From Epinephelus fuscoguttatus (Eukaryota; Chordata; Actinopteri; Perciformes; Serranidae), in assembly GCF_011397635.1 (NCBI RefSeq), contig NC_064769.1, forward strand, positions 15,145,207-15,209,206: a DNA stretch of 64,000 nt, in the 5' to 3' direction. The notes under the pieces are model-generated. The model ran no database searches. It was not told the DNA's origin and saw only the letters and a list, made by a program, of their open reading frames with translations. Shown here piece after piece: positions 24,380-35,293 of this stretch; positions within the stretch are counted from its first letter, which is position 1; every line of letters begins with the position of its first letter. Both the position numbers and the translations under genes were made by a program.

Positions 24380-25710
24380 CATTGATGAGATCAGCAGTAG
24401 ATTATGGATGTTTTGTTTATGGAGCAGCAGCTAAATCACACACAATCTCACAACAAAATTGAAAGAATGCAAAACAAAGCCTTGAGACTCTGTATTGGTG
24501 CAATGAGGACAACTCCAACTAATGCCGTGCTGGTGGAATCAGGTGAAAGCCCACTAGAGTTCAGAAGGGACAAACTCTCATTAGCATATTGGGTTTAAGT
24601 TAAGTTAAGAGGATGTGGGGATGAAGACATCCAAAGTGTCACAAATGAATGCTGGGAATATAACAGTTTTAAGGGGAATGGTTTTGGGATGGAAGATAAA
24701 AGATAAAATTGAAAAATATGGCATTAAAGAAATTTGTTTTAATTCCCCTTTGCCAATAAGTAATGTTCCTCCATGGCTTTTTCCCAAGGTTAAAGTAGAT
24801 TTTAGTATTATGAACCTAAAGAAGGATTGGGTGGAAAGGGAAATAGGGCATTGTAAAAAAAAAAAATACATAAATAATCATTTTTACAGTTACTTACAAT
24901 TATTTACTCATGGCTCAAAAGATCAAAATGATCGTGTTGGTACAGGAGTTTACATCCCACTTTCTCAAACTCAACTGAGCAATAGGATAACATAAATTAT
25001 CAGTTTATTCAGCGGAGATGATGGCAGTCATTTTTGGGCTTCAGTGGGTGGAGGAGGTGAGACCAGACAGGGTGGTGCTGTGTGTTGACTCTGCAGCAGT
25101 GTTATTGAGCTTACAGAATATGAAGTCACTCAGGGAAGATTTAATGTATGAAATTCTTCAGTGTCTGTTCAGAGTTCAGAAAGTGGGGATCGAGGTAGAA
25201 TTTTGCTGGGTACCTGCCCATGTGGGATTAAAAGGTAATGAATGTGCAGATAGGGTGGCAAAAAGAGCACTATGAGACATGTAACTGATATTCTATTTGG
25301 AAAAGGTGAAGGAAAAGCACTAATCTAAAAGGAAATATCAGAATTTTGGCTGAAGAAGTGGGATGAGGACAGTAAGGGCAGAACTTATTACAGAATACTA
25401 AACACAGTCAGAGCACAGAGTATTAAGGAAAGAAATAGAAGAGAGGAGGTACTTTTATCAAGATTAAGGTTTGATCACACTGGTTTAAATAATACTTTAT
25501 TTTTATTGGGAAAAGTTAACTCACAAGTTTGCACATATTGTAATATTATTGAAAATGTTGAACATGTAATTATGTACTGTAGTAAATATAACGATGAAAG
25601 GGTAATGTTGCAACAAAGGGTGAGAGAGGCAGGACGGGATTGGAATTTGGCAGGGATACTGGGAACTAAGGGAGATAAGGTGTGGGAGATACAGAGAGGG
25701 GTAATAGATT

Positions 25711-25887
25711 ACAGAATCAGAATCAGAATCAGAAATACTTGATTGATCCCCGAGGGGAAATTGGTTATGTTACAGGTGCTCCTTGCAAGAGAGGAAAGAT
25801 ACGTGAAAATATAAGAAATTTAAACAATAGTATTAACAAATATAGAGTTAAATAAACAGGAATTATTAACAAACATAAACTTAAATA

Positions 25888-25918
<31 letters not shown>

Positions 25919-28125
25919 TGTAAACTGAACAAGATTATTTACACAAACAAAATATATACAGTTAGGGTGAATGGGGTTATTGCACAAGTTAGATTAAATT
26001 ATTGCAGTGGGTGAAATAGTCACAGGGCCACTCAGAGGGAGGAGTTGTACAGTTTGATGGCCACAGGCAGGAATGATTTCCTGTGGCGCTCAGTGGTACA
26101 TCTTGGTGGTATGAGTCTCCCACTGAAAGTACTCCTGTGCCTGACCAGCACATGGTGGAGTGGGTGTGAGACATTGTCCAAGATAGCTTAGACAGCATCC
26201 TCCTCTCTGACACCACCATCAGAGAGTCACATTCCATTCCCACGACGTCACTGGCCTTGCGGATCAGTTTGTTGAGTCTGTTGGTGTCCGCCACCCTCAG
26301 CCTGCTGCCCCAGCACACAACAGCATAGAGGATAGCACTGGCCACCACAGACTCATAGAAAATCCTGAGCATAGTTTGGCAGATGTTGAAGGACCTCAGT
26401 CGCCTCAGAAAATAGAGATGGCTCTGGCCCTTCCTGTAGAGAGCGTTAGTGTTCTTAACCCAATCCAGTTTATTGTCAATGTGTACCCCCAGGTACTTAT
26501 AGCTCTCCACAATGTCCACACTGACCCCCTGGATGGAAACAGGGGTCACCGGTGTCTTGGTCCTCCTCAGATCCACCGCCAGTTCCTTTGTCTTTGCCAC
26601 GTTGAGCTGCAGATGGTTCTGCTCACACCATGTGACACAGTTATCCACAGCAGCCCTGTACTCATCCTCATCACCCTTGGTGATACATCCAACTATAGCA
26701 GAGTCATCAGAAAACTTCTGAAGATGGCAGGTCTCAGTGCAATAGCTGAAGTCCGTGGTGTAGAGGGTGAAGAGGAAGGGAGAGAGGACAGTCCCCTGCG
26801 GGGCCCCAGTATTGCTGACCACTCTGTCTGACACACAGCATTGCAAGCGCACATACTGTGGTCTGCCAGTCAAGTAGTCTACAATCCAGGACACCAGGGG
26901 GGCATCCACCTGCATTGCTGTCAGCTTGTCACCCAGTAGAGCTGGACGTATGGTGTTGAACGCACTAGAGAAGTCAAAAAACATGACCCTCACAGTGCTT
27001 GCCGGCTTATCCAAATGGGCGTAGACACGGTTGAGCAGGTAGATGATGCCGTCCTCAACTCCAAGTCGGGGCTGATAGGTGAACTGGAGGGGGTCCAAAA
27101 GTGGCTTGACCATGGGCCTGAGCTGCTCCAAGACGAGTCTCTCCAGGGTCTTCATGATGTGGGAGGTCAATGCCGCGGGTCTGTAGTCCTTGGAGCCACT
27201 GGGACGCGACGTCTTGGGCACAGGAACAAGGCAGGATATCTTCCACAGCAAGGGGACCCTCTGGAGACTCAGGCTCATGTTGAAGACATGCTGAAGTACT
27301 CCACATAGCTGGGGGGCACAGGCTTTGAGCACCCTGGGGCTGACACCATCAGGGCCTGCAGCCTTATTTGAGTGGAGTCTCATCAGCTGTCTTCTCACAT
27401 GGTCAGCAGTGAAGCACACTGTGGAGGTGACGACACGTGGGGGGGGGGGGTGTAGTCCTCATGATGGAGAGAGCAGTCAGTGTGACCACGGGGGGAGGAG
27501 GTATGAGGAGGAGGAGGAGGGGGGGTCAAGCAGGAGGGTGTTGAGGTGTGAGAGGGAGGAGTGGGGGAGGAGGGCGGAGTGGGACATGGTTGACCAAGAC
27601 AGACAGCAGAAGAGTCCCCCTGTATTGTTCTCACCTCCTCCCTGTTACCAGCTCTGAAGGCCCTCTTCTTTGCATTTAGGATGGCTTTGATGTCCTTTGT
27701 TACCCACGGTTTGTTATTTGGGTAACAATGGACAGTCCTGGCTGGGACAGTGGAGTCCACACAGAAGCTGATGTAATCCGTGATGCATTCTGTGAGCCCG
27801 TCGATGTCCTCCCCATGTGGCTCACAGAGTGCCTGCCAGTCTGTCACACCAAAACAGCCCTGCAGTGTCTCATAAGCCTCCTCCGACCATCTCCTCACTG
27901 TCTTCATGGTCGCTGGCTGGCTCTTGACTAGTGGTACATAGCAGGGGTTGAGGTGCACCAGGTTGTGGTCTGACCTACCCAGGGGAGGGGGGGGGGAGAG
28001 CAGCTGTATGCATCCTTGGCGTTTGCATACAGCAAGTCCAGTGTCCTCTCCTCTCTGGTAGGGCAGCTCACATACTGTGTAAATGTGGGTAATGTTGTTG
28101 CCATGGTGACATGGTTGACCTATAT
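25711..28125 (-). mobile_element. 5'-truncated CR1/L2/Rex1-like LINE, antisense and nested
   Basis: Read on the minus strand it opens with the endonuclease end (YVSCPTREERTLDLLYANAK and GRSDHNLVHL near 28060-27955). A long reverse-transcriptase frame follows (27419-25989) with AAGPDGVSPRVLK, FFDFSSAFNTI, GAPQGTVLSPFLF, the catalytic FSDDSA box and YKYLGVHID. The connector between the two domains passes a G-run near 27441 with a frameshift. Late RT also shows a premature shift (ordinary family wording is lost after VSERRML). The 3' end on the minus strand is the typical fish LINE tail (cccctcggggatcaa, then repeated gattct), at about 25765-25711. It is nested in the plus-strand I-like LINE and therefore younger. 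Confidence 0.8.
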
Positions 28126-28352
28126 AACACTGGTTTGTTTTATAGAATATAGCGGTTGGCGTTTCTTTTTTTTTTTCTTTTTAATTTTGTTTTGTTTCTT
28201 TATTATTTATCCATGATAATGTAATGTAAAACTAGAGCCTGTCCTACATACTCCGGTCCAGTAGGTGGCGGTATGCACCTTTAAAGTTGGTATTGCAATC
28301 CACCAGAAAACACAAAGAAGAAGAAGAAGCAGAAGAAGGAGGAGGAGAAAAA

Positions 28353-28368
28353 CTAGGGGCGCTGCGTT
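28353..28368. repeat. right target-site duplication of the I-like LINE
   Basis: Exact second copy of the 16-mer at 24151-24166, immediately 3' of the AAG-rich LINE tail. It marks the point where the original sequence upstream of the THAP gene resumes. Confidence 0.85.
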
Positions 28369-28427
28369 AGCACTGCCGCCATTTTGGACTGTCGAGCTTG
28401 GACTGTTGCGCCCAGACAACATTCAAG
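28369..28427 (+). promoter_or_regulatory. proximal promoter / 5' UTR of the THAP-transposase gene
   Basis: The 59 bases before the ATG contain gccgccattttgg (28374-28386), a very good match to the YY1 site that marks TATA-less initiators of many vertebrate housekeeping genes. The stretch is GC-rich compared with its surroundings. Before the LINE insertion this segment was continuous with the upstream side of the BED-finger gene. The start site itself is not visible. Confidence 0.45.
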
Positions 28428-31400
28428 ATGTCAAGGAGAAAGGATGAAAAAAGTCAAAGAAAAAAGTGTAGTGCAATCAATTGCAAGAACTATCAGTGGA
28501 ACACCCCGCACCTGGCCTTCCACCGTTTCCCGAAGGATCCCGACAGGTAAGAACTCCTGAGGTGTGCGTATCAATTTAATATGCCAGATAACACTTGCAA
28601 AACTGCACGTGTCAATGCACTGAAACGGGAGTTATAGTAATCACATTATTTTTATTCACATGGATGAGCTTTTATTTGTTATAATGATTTTGTTTAATAT
28701 AAAATGTTAGAAGAGAAAGCACCGGATGAAAAAGAGTTTGCTGTTGGCTCTACATTAACAGTCTTTAGCAATAAACTAAAAAGATGGGATGCTAATAAAC
28801 TTGAGTGACTTAACCCTCAGTGCATATTATTGTGTCATATTGTGTTTTTACTTATTCATATTGCTAGTTATATTGTGTTTTAACCTGTGTAGCACTTTGG
28901 TCAACTGTTGTGTGCTGTATAAATAAAGATTGACTTGACTTGACTTATGAGTCCATTTTTGGACTTTAAATGAACACACACACACAAACAAACACTAACA
29001 CACAGACACCATCCTTGGCATCTATACAAATAAATATTTACTTTTTTTTTTTTTTTGATGTTTTATTTCTGTTATAATGGTCTACAAATCTAATAACAAA
29101 AAAAAGATAAGAATGGTCCCTAGGAGTAAATTATGTTGGCATTGTAGGGTTAATACAGAAGCATTTGAATTATTCACATTGTGTTCCAGGTGTGCAAGGT
29201 GGGTGCATAACTTGAGAAATGCCTCTCTGGAGGGGATAAGCACCCAGCAGCTCCACCAGAGCTACAGAGTCTGCAGTGGCCATTTTCATTCCAGCCAGTT
29301 CAAAAGGCCATCAGATGTGTATGTACTATTCATGTGGTAACATAATCAAATGCCTTCCATTCATCATTTTATTTATAATAGATAGATGAAATAAGATAAC
29401 GCTTGTTTTATTATCTTTAGCCACGCTGGACTGATTTGGAGTGCTGTTCCCACAAGAGTGAATGTCCCAAACACACCACCTACACTAGCGGTGGAGAAAA
29501 AGCGAAAGCCTCCAAAGAAGCGCCAGGAGTTGCCACTAAAGAAACGTAAGATTCTCTTTTTCTTGAAATTTCTCAAACTTCTTTATTTAATTTTTTGGTC
29601 TAACATTATGTAAATGCCAGTACCTGAGACAGACATCTTTAAAGGATTCAAGTAAAAGGCTGCTGTGTCAAAAATATTTCTATTTGTTATGACATGATCA
29701 AAAGAAGGCTGGCAGGTAATATACTATTCAAATACATACCATGAGCACACATGAATGATCAAGATATTGAAGGCAGGCTGCTTTCACTGATCTTGCTCAC
29801 GTGATCATACAGAATACCTTAATGGTATCAACACTTTGATATACTGACTTCATTTCAAAGTATTCACAAATGGTTGTCTTTTACAGGTAAACTTATTGCC
29901 CGCCCGTCATCACCAGATGTTGCTGCAACAGGGCCTACTCTGCCTCCCCCGCCATCAGCAGAGGACATTCCGGGCCCTTCTTCACAAGCACCGCACACCA
30001 ATACAACACCAAAACATCATGACTGTATAGATTCAATGAAGGCACAAATCCGGAGATTGAACTCGCAGGTGTGCAGGCTGAAATCGCAGGTGAAAGATCT
30101 CAAACAAAAAAAGAGTAGCAAGGCTGTGGCAAAGGGGTTGCTCATGAAGGAGCTGCAGCGTGTGTTGCCAGCCAAATCTTTTGCCTTTGTTTACACACAG
30201 ATCCGCATGTGCGAGCGTAAGGCTCCAGGTTTCCGTTGGTCCACCAAAGACAAAGCTTTTTTCCTTTCTCTCCTCCACACAAGCCCAAAATGTTATCGGC
30301 TTCTGTGCAAGGTGTTTTCAATGCCATCTGTTCGCACTCTGAAGAAGGTAATGAAATCGGTTGATTTCAAGCCAGGCTTCAACCGCAGTGTCCTGACAAC
30401 AATGCAGAAGGCCATGGAGACCACCAAGCCAATGGACAAGGTGTGTGCAATCATCACAGATGCGATGTCCATCAAGGAAGCCGTCCACTACAATGAGTCT
30501 GCTGACAAGGTCGAGGGATTTGAGGACTTGGGGAAAGGACAGCGGAGTCCATATGTGGCCAACTATGCCTCAGCCTTCATGGTGAGGGGCCTTTTCAAAG
30601 AGTGGAAACAGCTCTTCGGATACTGCTTCAGTAGTGGGCCCATTCCTCATGATCGTCTGCAGTCACTACTGTTTGAAGGAATCCGTGAGCTGAGAAGTGC
30701 AGGAATGGAGTGTCTTGTTTTCATCTGTGACCAGTGTGCTGGAAATCGTGCCATGCTCACGCGCCTTGGGGTGACTAAGGACCAGCCGTATTTCGATGTT
30801 GATGGCATCAGAATTTTCTGCATGTGGGATCCACCGCACCTCATAAAGAACATCAGGAACAGTTGGAGGAACCACGGCTTTCAATTGGATGGGAATGAGA
30901 TCACCTGGGCCATCTTGGAAGATCTGTATGCTTATGACAGCAAACAAGAAATTCGTCTTTGTTGCCGTCTAACAAAAAAACATGTGTATCTCCCTCCATT
31001 TGCCTCCATGCGTGTCAGGTTTGCTACACAGGTCCTGAGTCACTCAGTTGCAGTTGGAATCAAGACACTGTCAGAAGTCAAGCTTCTTACTGGCAAACTT
31101 CAACAAAACTACATGGCGGCCGCCAAGTTCTGTGAAAGCTTTAACGGCCTGTTTGACTGCTTCAACTCCAAGCAGTTGAAAGACTCTCACAAGCTGAAGT
31201 CTGGACTGTCTGAAGTGTCTGCCCATTTTCCATTCCTGGACAGCTGCATGGAGTGGCTTCCACGTCTGAGGCTTCTAGATGCTTCTACAACCAAGCAGGT
31301 CCCATGTGTTGAGGGGTGGCAGCATAACATCCTGTGCCTCAAAATGCTGTGGTGTGATCTTCGTGAGCGGCATCAGGTGTCCTTCCTGTTGACAAACAGA

Positions 31401-32851
31401 TTAAATCAAGACTGCCTGGAAAATGCCTACTCAAGCATTAGAGGTGCATAAAATTTAAATTATGTATTTGGTATAGCATTGCCTGGAACACTTTAAAAGA
31501 TTATCTTTCTTGCTCAATGCACAATATCAAAAATACATTTTAAAAATGATCCTAAAGTACTACTAACTTTCAGTTGATCCAGTTTTGGTGTGATGTGTGT
31601 TTGTTTTCAGCCCGCAGTGGTAATCGTGACAACCCTGACTCTGTCCAGTTTGAATGTGAACATCAGGCTGTGGCCACAGGATTGATGTTCAACAACTGTG
31701 AAAAAACCAATTGTGAAGAAGATCTCAACACGTTCTTGCTGCAGATCAGTACGTATGCCTCCCAGAACTGTCCCCCGGGCATCAGTGACGCAGAGAGGGT
31801 TGCAGAGGAGCACAGCTACTCTCAAGGAGCTCCTGATTCTGGGGCAACAGAGATTGGGATCCATCCAGTGGAATCCAATCAGAGTCCTTCCAACCAATCA
31901 GCCAGTGACTCTGGAGATCTTGGTAAGTAAAACTTGACTATGATTTTCATAACATTTTACATATTCTTGTGAAATTTGAACTACTAACATTTAATTGTTT
32001 TATTATCCATTAAGAAGGACTGATGGACTGCACTGAGGTCAGGGTGAGAGAAACTCTCTTGATGGGTGAGAAAGACAAGTCAGGGAGTGAGATCGGATCG
32101 GATCTCAGAAAACAGAGACAAAGCTCAACCAGAACCAGTCTACAAGAACATAAGGTCCAGAACTCACGACAGGTTGATGGTCACCAATAATCAGGATTTT
32201 CACAAACTAGAAATTCAGGCTCATTTAGTTTGTTTGTTTGTTTGTTTGTTTTCTTGTCTCTAGAGTGTTGATACTGTCCTGAAAGCTGACTTCGACCCAC
32301 CTGAAGGTGTTCTGGACATGCTGAGCAAGATGACTCCAGTTTCGTCCTCCTCTGCATTTGAGCTTGATGGAGATGTGCTTGTGTATATTGCAGGCTACAT
32401 TGTGAATAAGGTTGTGGGTAAATTCTCTGGTCCTGAAGGTCCCTGTAACGACTGCTCACTTCTCACTACATACGTGCCTACTGATAGCAGATACACATTT
32501 CTCAAGGACAAGCAATATACTGACCTCGTCTTAGGTGAGAAAGGCCTGAAAGTGCCCAGCACAGCACTGGTTGATTTGATCACTGCCCTTGAGTCTAACT
32601 TTCGGAAAAATGTCAACTCAGTGATCCACACACTATGTTTGGGACAGAAGCTATTTAACAGTAGCATGGAGGTTGTCAGTGAGTGTAGTGAGGTAGTGTG
32701 TGGTAAGGAAGCATGCAGACATTCGCTTGTTTACATGGTTAAACTGTTCAACAGGATCAGAATTCACCACGTCTTGCGCACCCAAAATAGGAGAATCTCC
32801 CAGCCAAATCAGAAGCGGAATAGAAAGTTTTTAAAACTATGCCATAACTAG
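28428..32851 (+). CDS. THAP-domain P-element-type transposase (THAP9-like), seven exons
   Basis: Exons 28428-28546, 29190-29318, 29421-29545, 29887-31443, 31611-31922, 32015-32172 and 32264-32851 join in phase to 995 codons without a stop. The N-terminal THAP zinc finger shows C14, C19, C68 and H71 (VCSGHF), an RW at 43-44 and the closing AVPT at 91-94. A basic linker and a coiled coil (about 170-200) follow. The catalytic domain has candidate DDE residues D316 (IITDAMSIKE), D406 (FICDQCAGNR) and E636 (CLENAYSSIR), plus the WDPPHLIKNIRN block near 438-449, all hallmarks of P-element/THAP9 transposases. The C-terminal domain has YIAGYIVNKV (841-850) and a C-x2-C pair. P-family enzymes bind their ends through the THAP finger and cut and paste DNA in the nucleus. 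Whether this copy is a mobile element or a domesticated gene is open; I found no terminal repeats. Confidence 0.82.
28875..28948 (+). repeat. retroelement-like 3' tail ending in (TTGAC)n
   Basis: The wording gtagcactttggtcaactgt ... gctgtataaataaagattg followed by ttgacttgacttgac is the tail of a common fish dispersed repeat. It lies in the first intron of the THAP-transposase gene. Confidence 0.5.
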
Positions 32852-34640
32852 AAAATGCATTTCCTGCAGAAATAAAGCACAAAGCATTGCTGAAAATTAC
32901 AGAAATTCGAAATTAAAGTAATACTAGTCCATACCCCATCAGGGCAACATAACATCTGCCCCGATTTATACTCAGGAACAGCGTAAAATTGGGGAAATTA
33001 AAACATTGTCTACTTCACTTTCTGCCTATGCCAATGCTCAGTGGCCATGTGCAGTTTGAGATGGATTGGCCAGCCCATTCGAAGCCTGAATGCATCACCT
33101 GACTAGTTCGTTAATGAAGCAGATCAAAGTAGTGATGGCAGTGTGACACTGAAGCTTTGATACAAAGCAATTCCATTGAACCACTGCTTCAAAGCTTGCT
33201 TTGGAGTGCGAAAGAGAGGTTTGAGATGGATTGGCCAGCCCGTTCGATGCAGCAACTGCTTCGTTGCCTGAATGCATGATTTGAGTGGAATAAAGATAGG
33301 CAAACCTGTTGCCATTATTCAGGCTGGTGGGCCCCAGCAAAGAACTGCTCATTTGTATTTGTGTTGTGATATTTCACATATAGACCTGAGGTAAAATGTG
33401 ACAGTTCTATGAATCTCTCTTGTCACAGGTGAGATTGTAGCTACTCAAGCTGCACCCCACTTTGTATTTTTACATAGTTATCTTATACTTGGTTTCATAT
33501 AAGCAAAATGAGATTGGCTGAATCTAAATCTGTAGCTAAATTGAAGAATCGTTATCATTTAAAAGATGTACAGCGCTCATATTTTACATATAAATATTTT
33601 TTACATGTACTGGCTTTGCCTAATGATGCAACCGTGGTGTTGCACCATCATTTCACCTTCAAAATACGGTAATGCATTTTTCTGTATGTATGCAGGTTTA
33701 GCTTACAATATGGTTTGACTGTTTCTCCTGCTCACAAAAAAAAGAAAAAGGAAGTTTTTGGAGTTATTTGTTTTGTGTTAAAATCTAGATTTCTCATTCT
33801 TTATCAAATCTCCCACAGGACTGATGGCATATTTTATATTTCTGTTTAAATGTCTATTTATTTCTCTTGCAAACACAATTTGATTGGTTTTACACTATAA
33901 ATGTTTGATCTTTAATTTACCATATTCTTCTTGTACATAGCCTACTGTAAATAAATATTTTTTTCCTTACTATATGATGTCGCCATTAATGTGTTTCTAG
34001 TTAAAATATAGATATATGTTGTCTTTTCTTCCTAGAGTGGAATATTTTTAGCCTCTTGGACATATATCAGAACTGATTACTGCTTTAACATTAAAATATA
34101 TCATTAACATATATATATTATTTTATTATTACTGTCCCCTATGAAAGAACAATCAGCACTTTACATACTGTACATAGTACTGTATATTATTATATTTATT
34201 ATTATTTGTTCTGAATATGCATATTCGTGATATGCTGTTCTTTCTTCCTAGAGTGGAGTGATAGAGAATTATTATATATATATATATATATTGTTGTAGT
34301 TGCTGTAATATGTAGAGATGCCATCTAGGCCGTTTTTCTTCGTTTTGTTAAAGTCTATATTTTGCTTTACAAAAACGTGAAAAAGCAGCTGTGACCAAGC
34401 TACCACGAGGTGAGTAGCATTGTAAGCAGAATTAATAGATATACTTCAGTTTGTCTGTGTGTTTTTGAGATGCAATATTTCTTCTGTCAGGGGGTCAAGA
34501 TGGGCAGAAAAGTTTCAAATAAAAGCACAGGGACATATAACATCACAAAAACATATCAAAACACAACAACGGACACAAAACACGTACCCAATTTTCTGTG
34601 GAGTCTGTACCTTTATTTTGGAGAACGCATTTCTTTTCAA
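32852..34640. other. 3' flank of the THAP gene up to nop14 promoter
   Basis: An AATAAA at 32871-32876 lies 20 bases after the THAP gene stop and is its likely poly(A) signal. Beyond it the sequence is AT-rich. A 28-base motif starting tttgagatggattggccagc occurs at 33056 and again at 33220. A 17-mer tttcttcctagagtgga occurs at 34025 and 34241, with AT microsatellites between. No gene is supportable. If the THAP gene is a transposon, its right end should be in here. Confidence 0.5.
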
Positions 34641-34659
34641 CGCTAGAGGCGCTGTGGGG

Positions 34660-34862
34660 AATTTTAAACCGGAAGTAGCTCTCTTCTTTGTTTTGAACTT
34701 TGACCTCAGACTTTTGCACGCTGGAAATGGAAAACCAGTGAAACAACGTGGATAGTGAAATATTAAAGTGTTATTTATTAAATTCAGAGTTAACAGAGCC
34801 TCAGTGTCCCATGTTTCATTCCGCCTGGATTTAATAAATCGACTCCTCAAGGCGACTGAAAG
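34660..34862 (+). promoter_or_regulatory. nop14: candidate nop14 promoter and non-coding first exon
   Basis: An ETS-type site accggaagta is at 34668-34677. About 185 bases downstream comes a plausible donor (gactgaaag/gtaaact at 34862). The first coding exon begins directly with ATG after an AG acceptor at 35292-35293, so a separate non-coding first exon is required upstream. ETS sites of this type are typical of ribosome-biogenesis gene promoters. Exact start inferred. Confidence 0.45.
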
Positions 34863-35293
34863 GTAAACTGCGTCTGCGTGACAATATCAGTTTGTTTACA
34901 AACTGTTGACGACTCGTATTGAAGCTAAGTAGCTTTAAAGTAGCTCCAGTTTTTGTAATTTGACAGATAATGGTCATTTTCGCTACATTTGATACCTTTG
35001 GATTCATGAGTACTTTAAACATACACATTTATGTCAGTGTTGACCTAAAATGCGCTCAAAGCTAACTGCTAGCTAATGTTAGCCCGAGTAAAATTAAAAG
35101 ACACTCAAATTTACTGATGCACGAGGGAAGTTAATTTGCACCACAGCAGCAAAAATGTCATGTTAGTCGGTGCCCATTTAATTCATGTATTGTAACAACA
35201 GTACAAACAAGACTCCCTCAGTCTCTCAGATGTAGATAGGTTGATTAGGTCTGTCAGTGATGTTAGCTCGATCACTCCACTGCTGTGTTACAG

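Larger units (their letters stand above)
24167..28352 (+). mobile_element. 5'-truncated I/Nimb-like LINE, interrupted by a nested LINE
   Basis: The sequence starts inside the reverse-transcriptase C-terminus (FKYLGIWLDERCTW) and runs through the post-RT region (SAVDYGCFVYGAAAKS, about 24385-24440). Next comes an RNase H domain (FTHGSKDQNDRVGTG near 24905, AEMMAVIFGLQW near 25014, LCVDSAA, WVPAHVGLKGNECADRVAK near 25208). A zinc-finger-like C-x2-C...H...C segment follows near 25527-25580. RT followed by RNase H is typical of the I clade. The first RNase H aspartate is replaced (FTHGS instead of FTDGS), and several stops and shifts show it is dead. The body is interrupted at about 25711 by an antisense LINE and resumes near 28130. 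It ends in an AAG/GGA-rich tail (28315-28352) directly before the second target-site copy. Confidence 0.75.

Noticed and set aside
26376-27308. Plus-strand open frames opposite the reverse transcriptase
   Set aside because: Antisense shadows of the minus-strand LINE reverse-transcriptase frame.
28207-28240. ccatgataatgtaatgtaaa as a left terminal repeat of a P-like transposon
   Set aside because: It resembles the Drosophila P terminus only in its first bases, lies inside the LINE tail region bounded by the target duplication, and has no inverse partner in the right flank.
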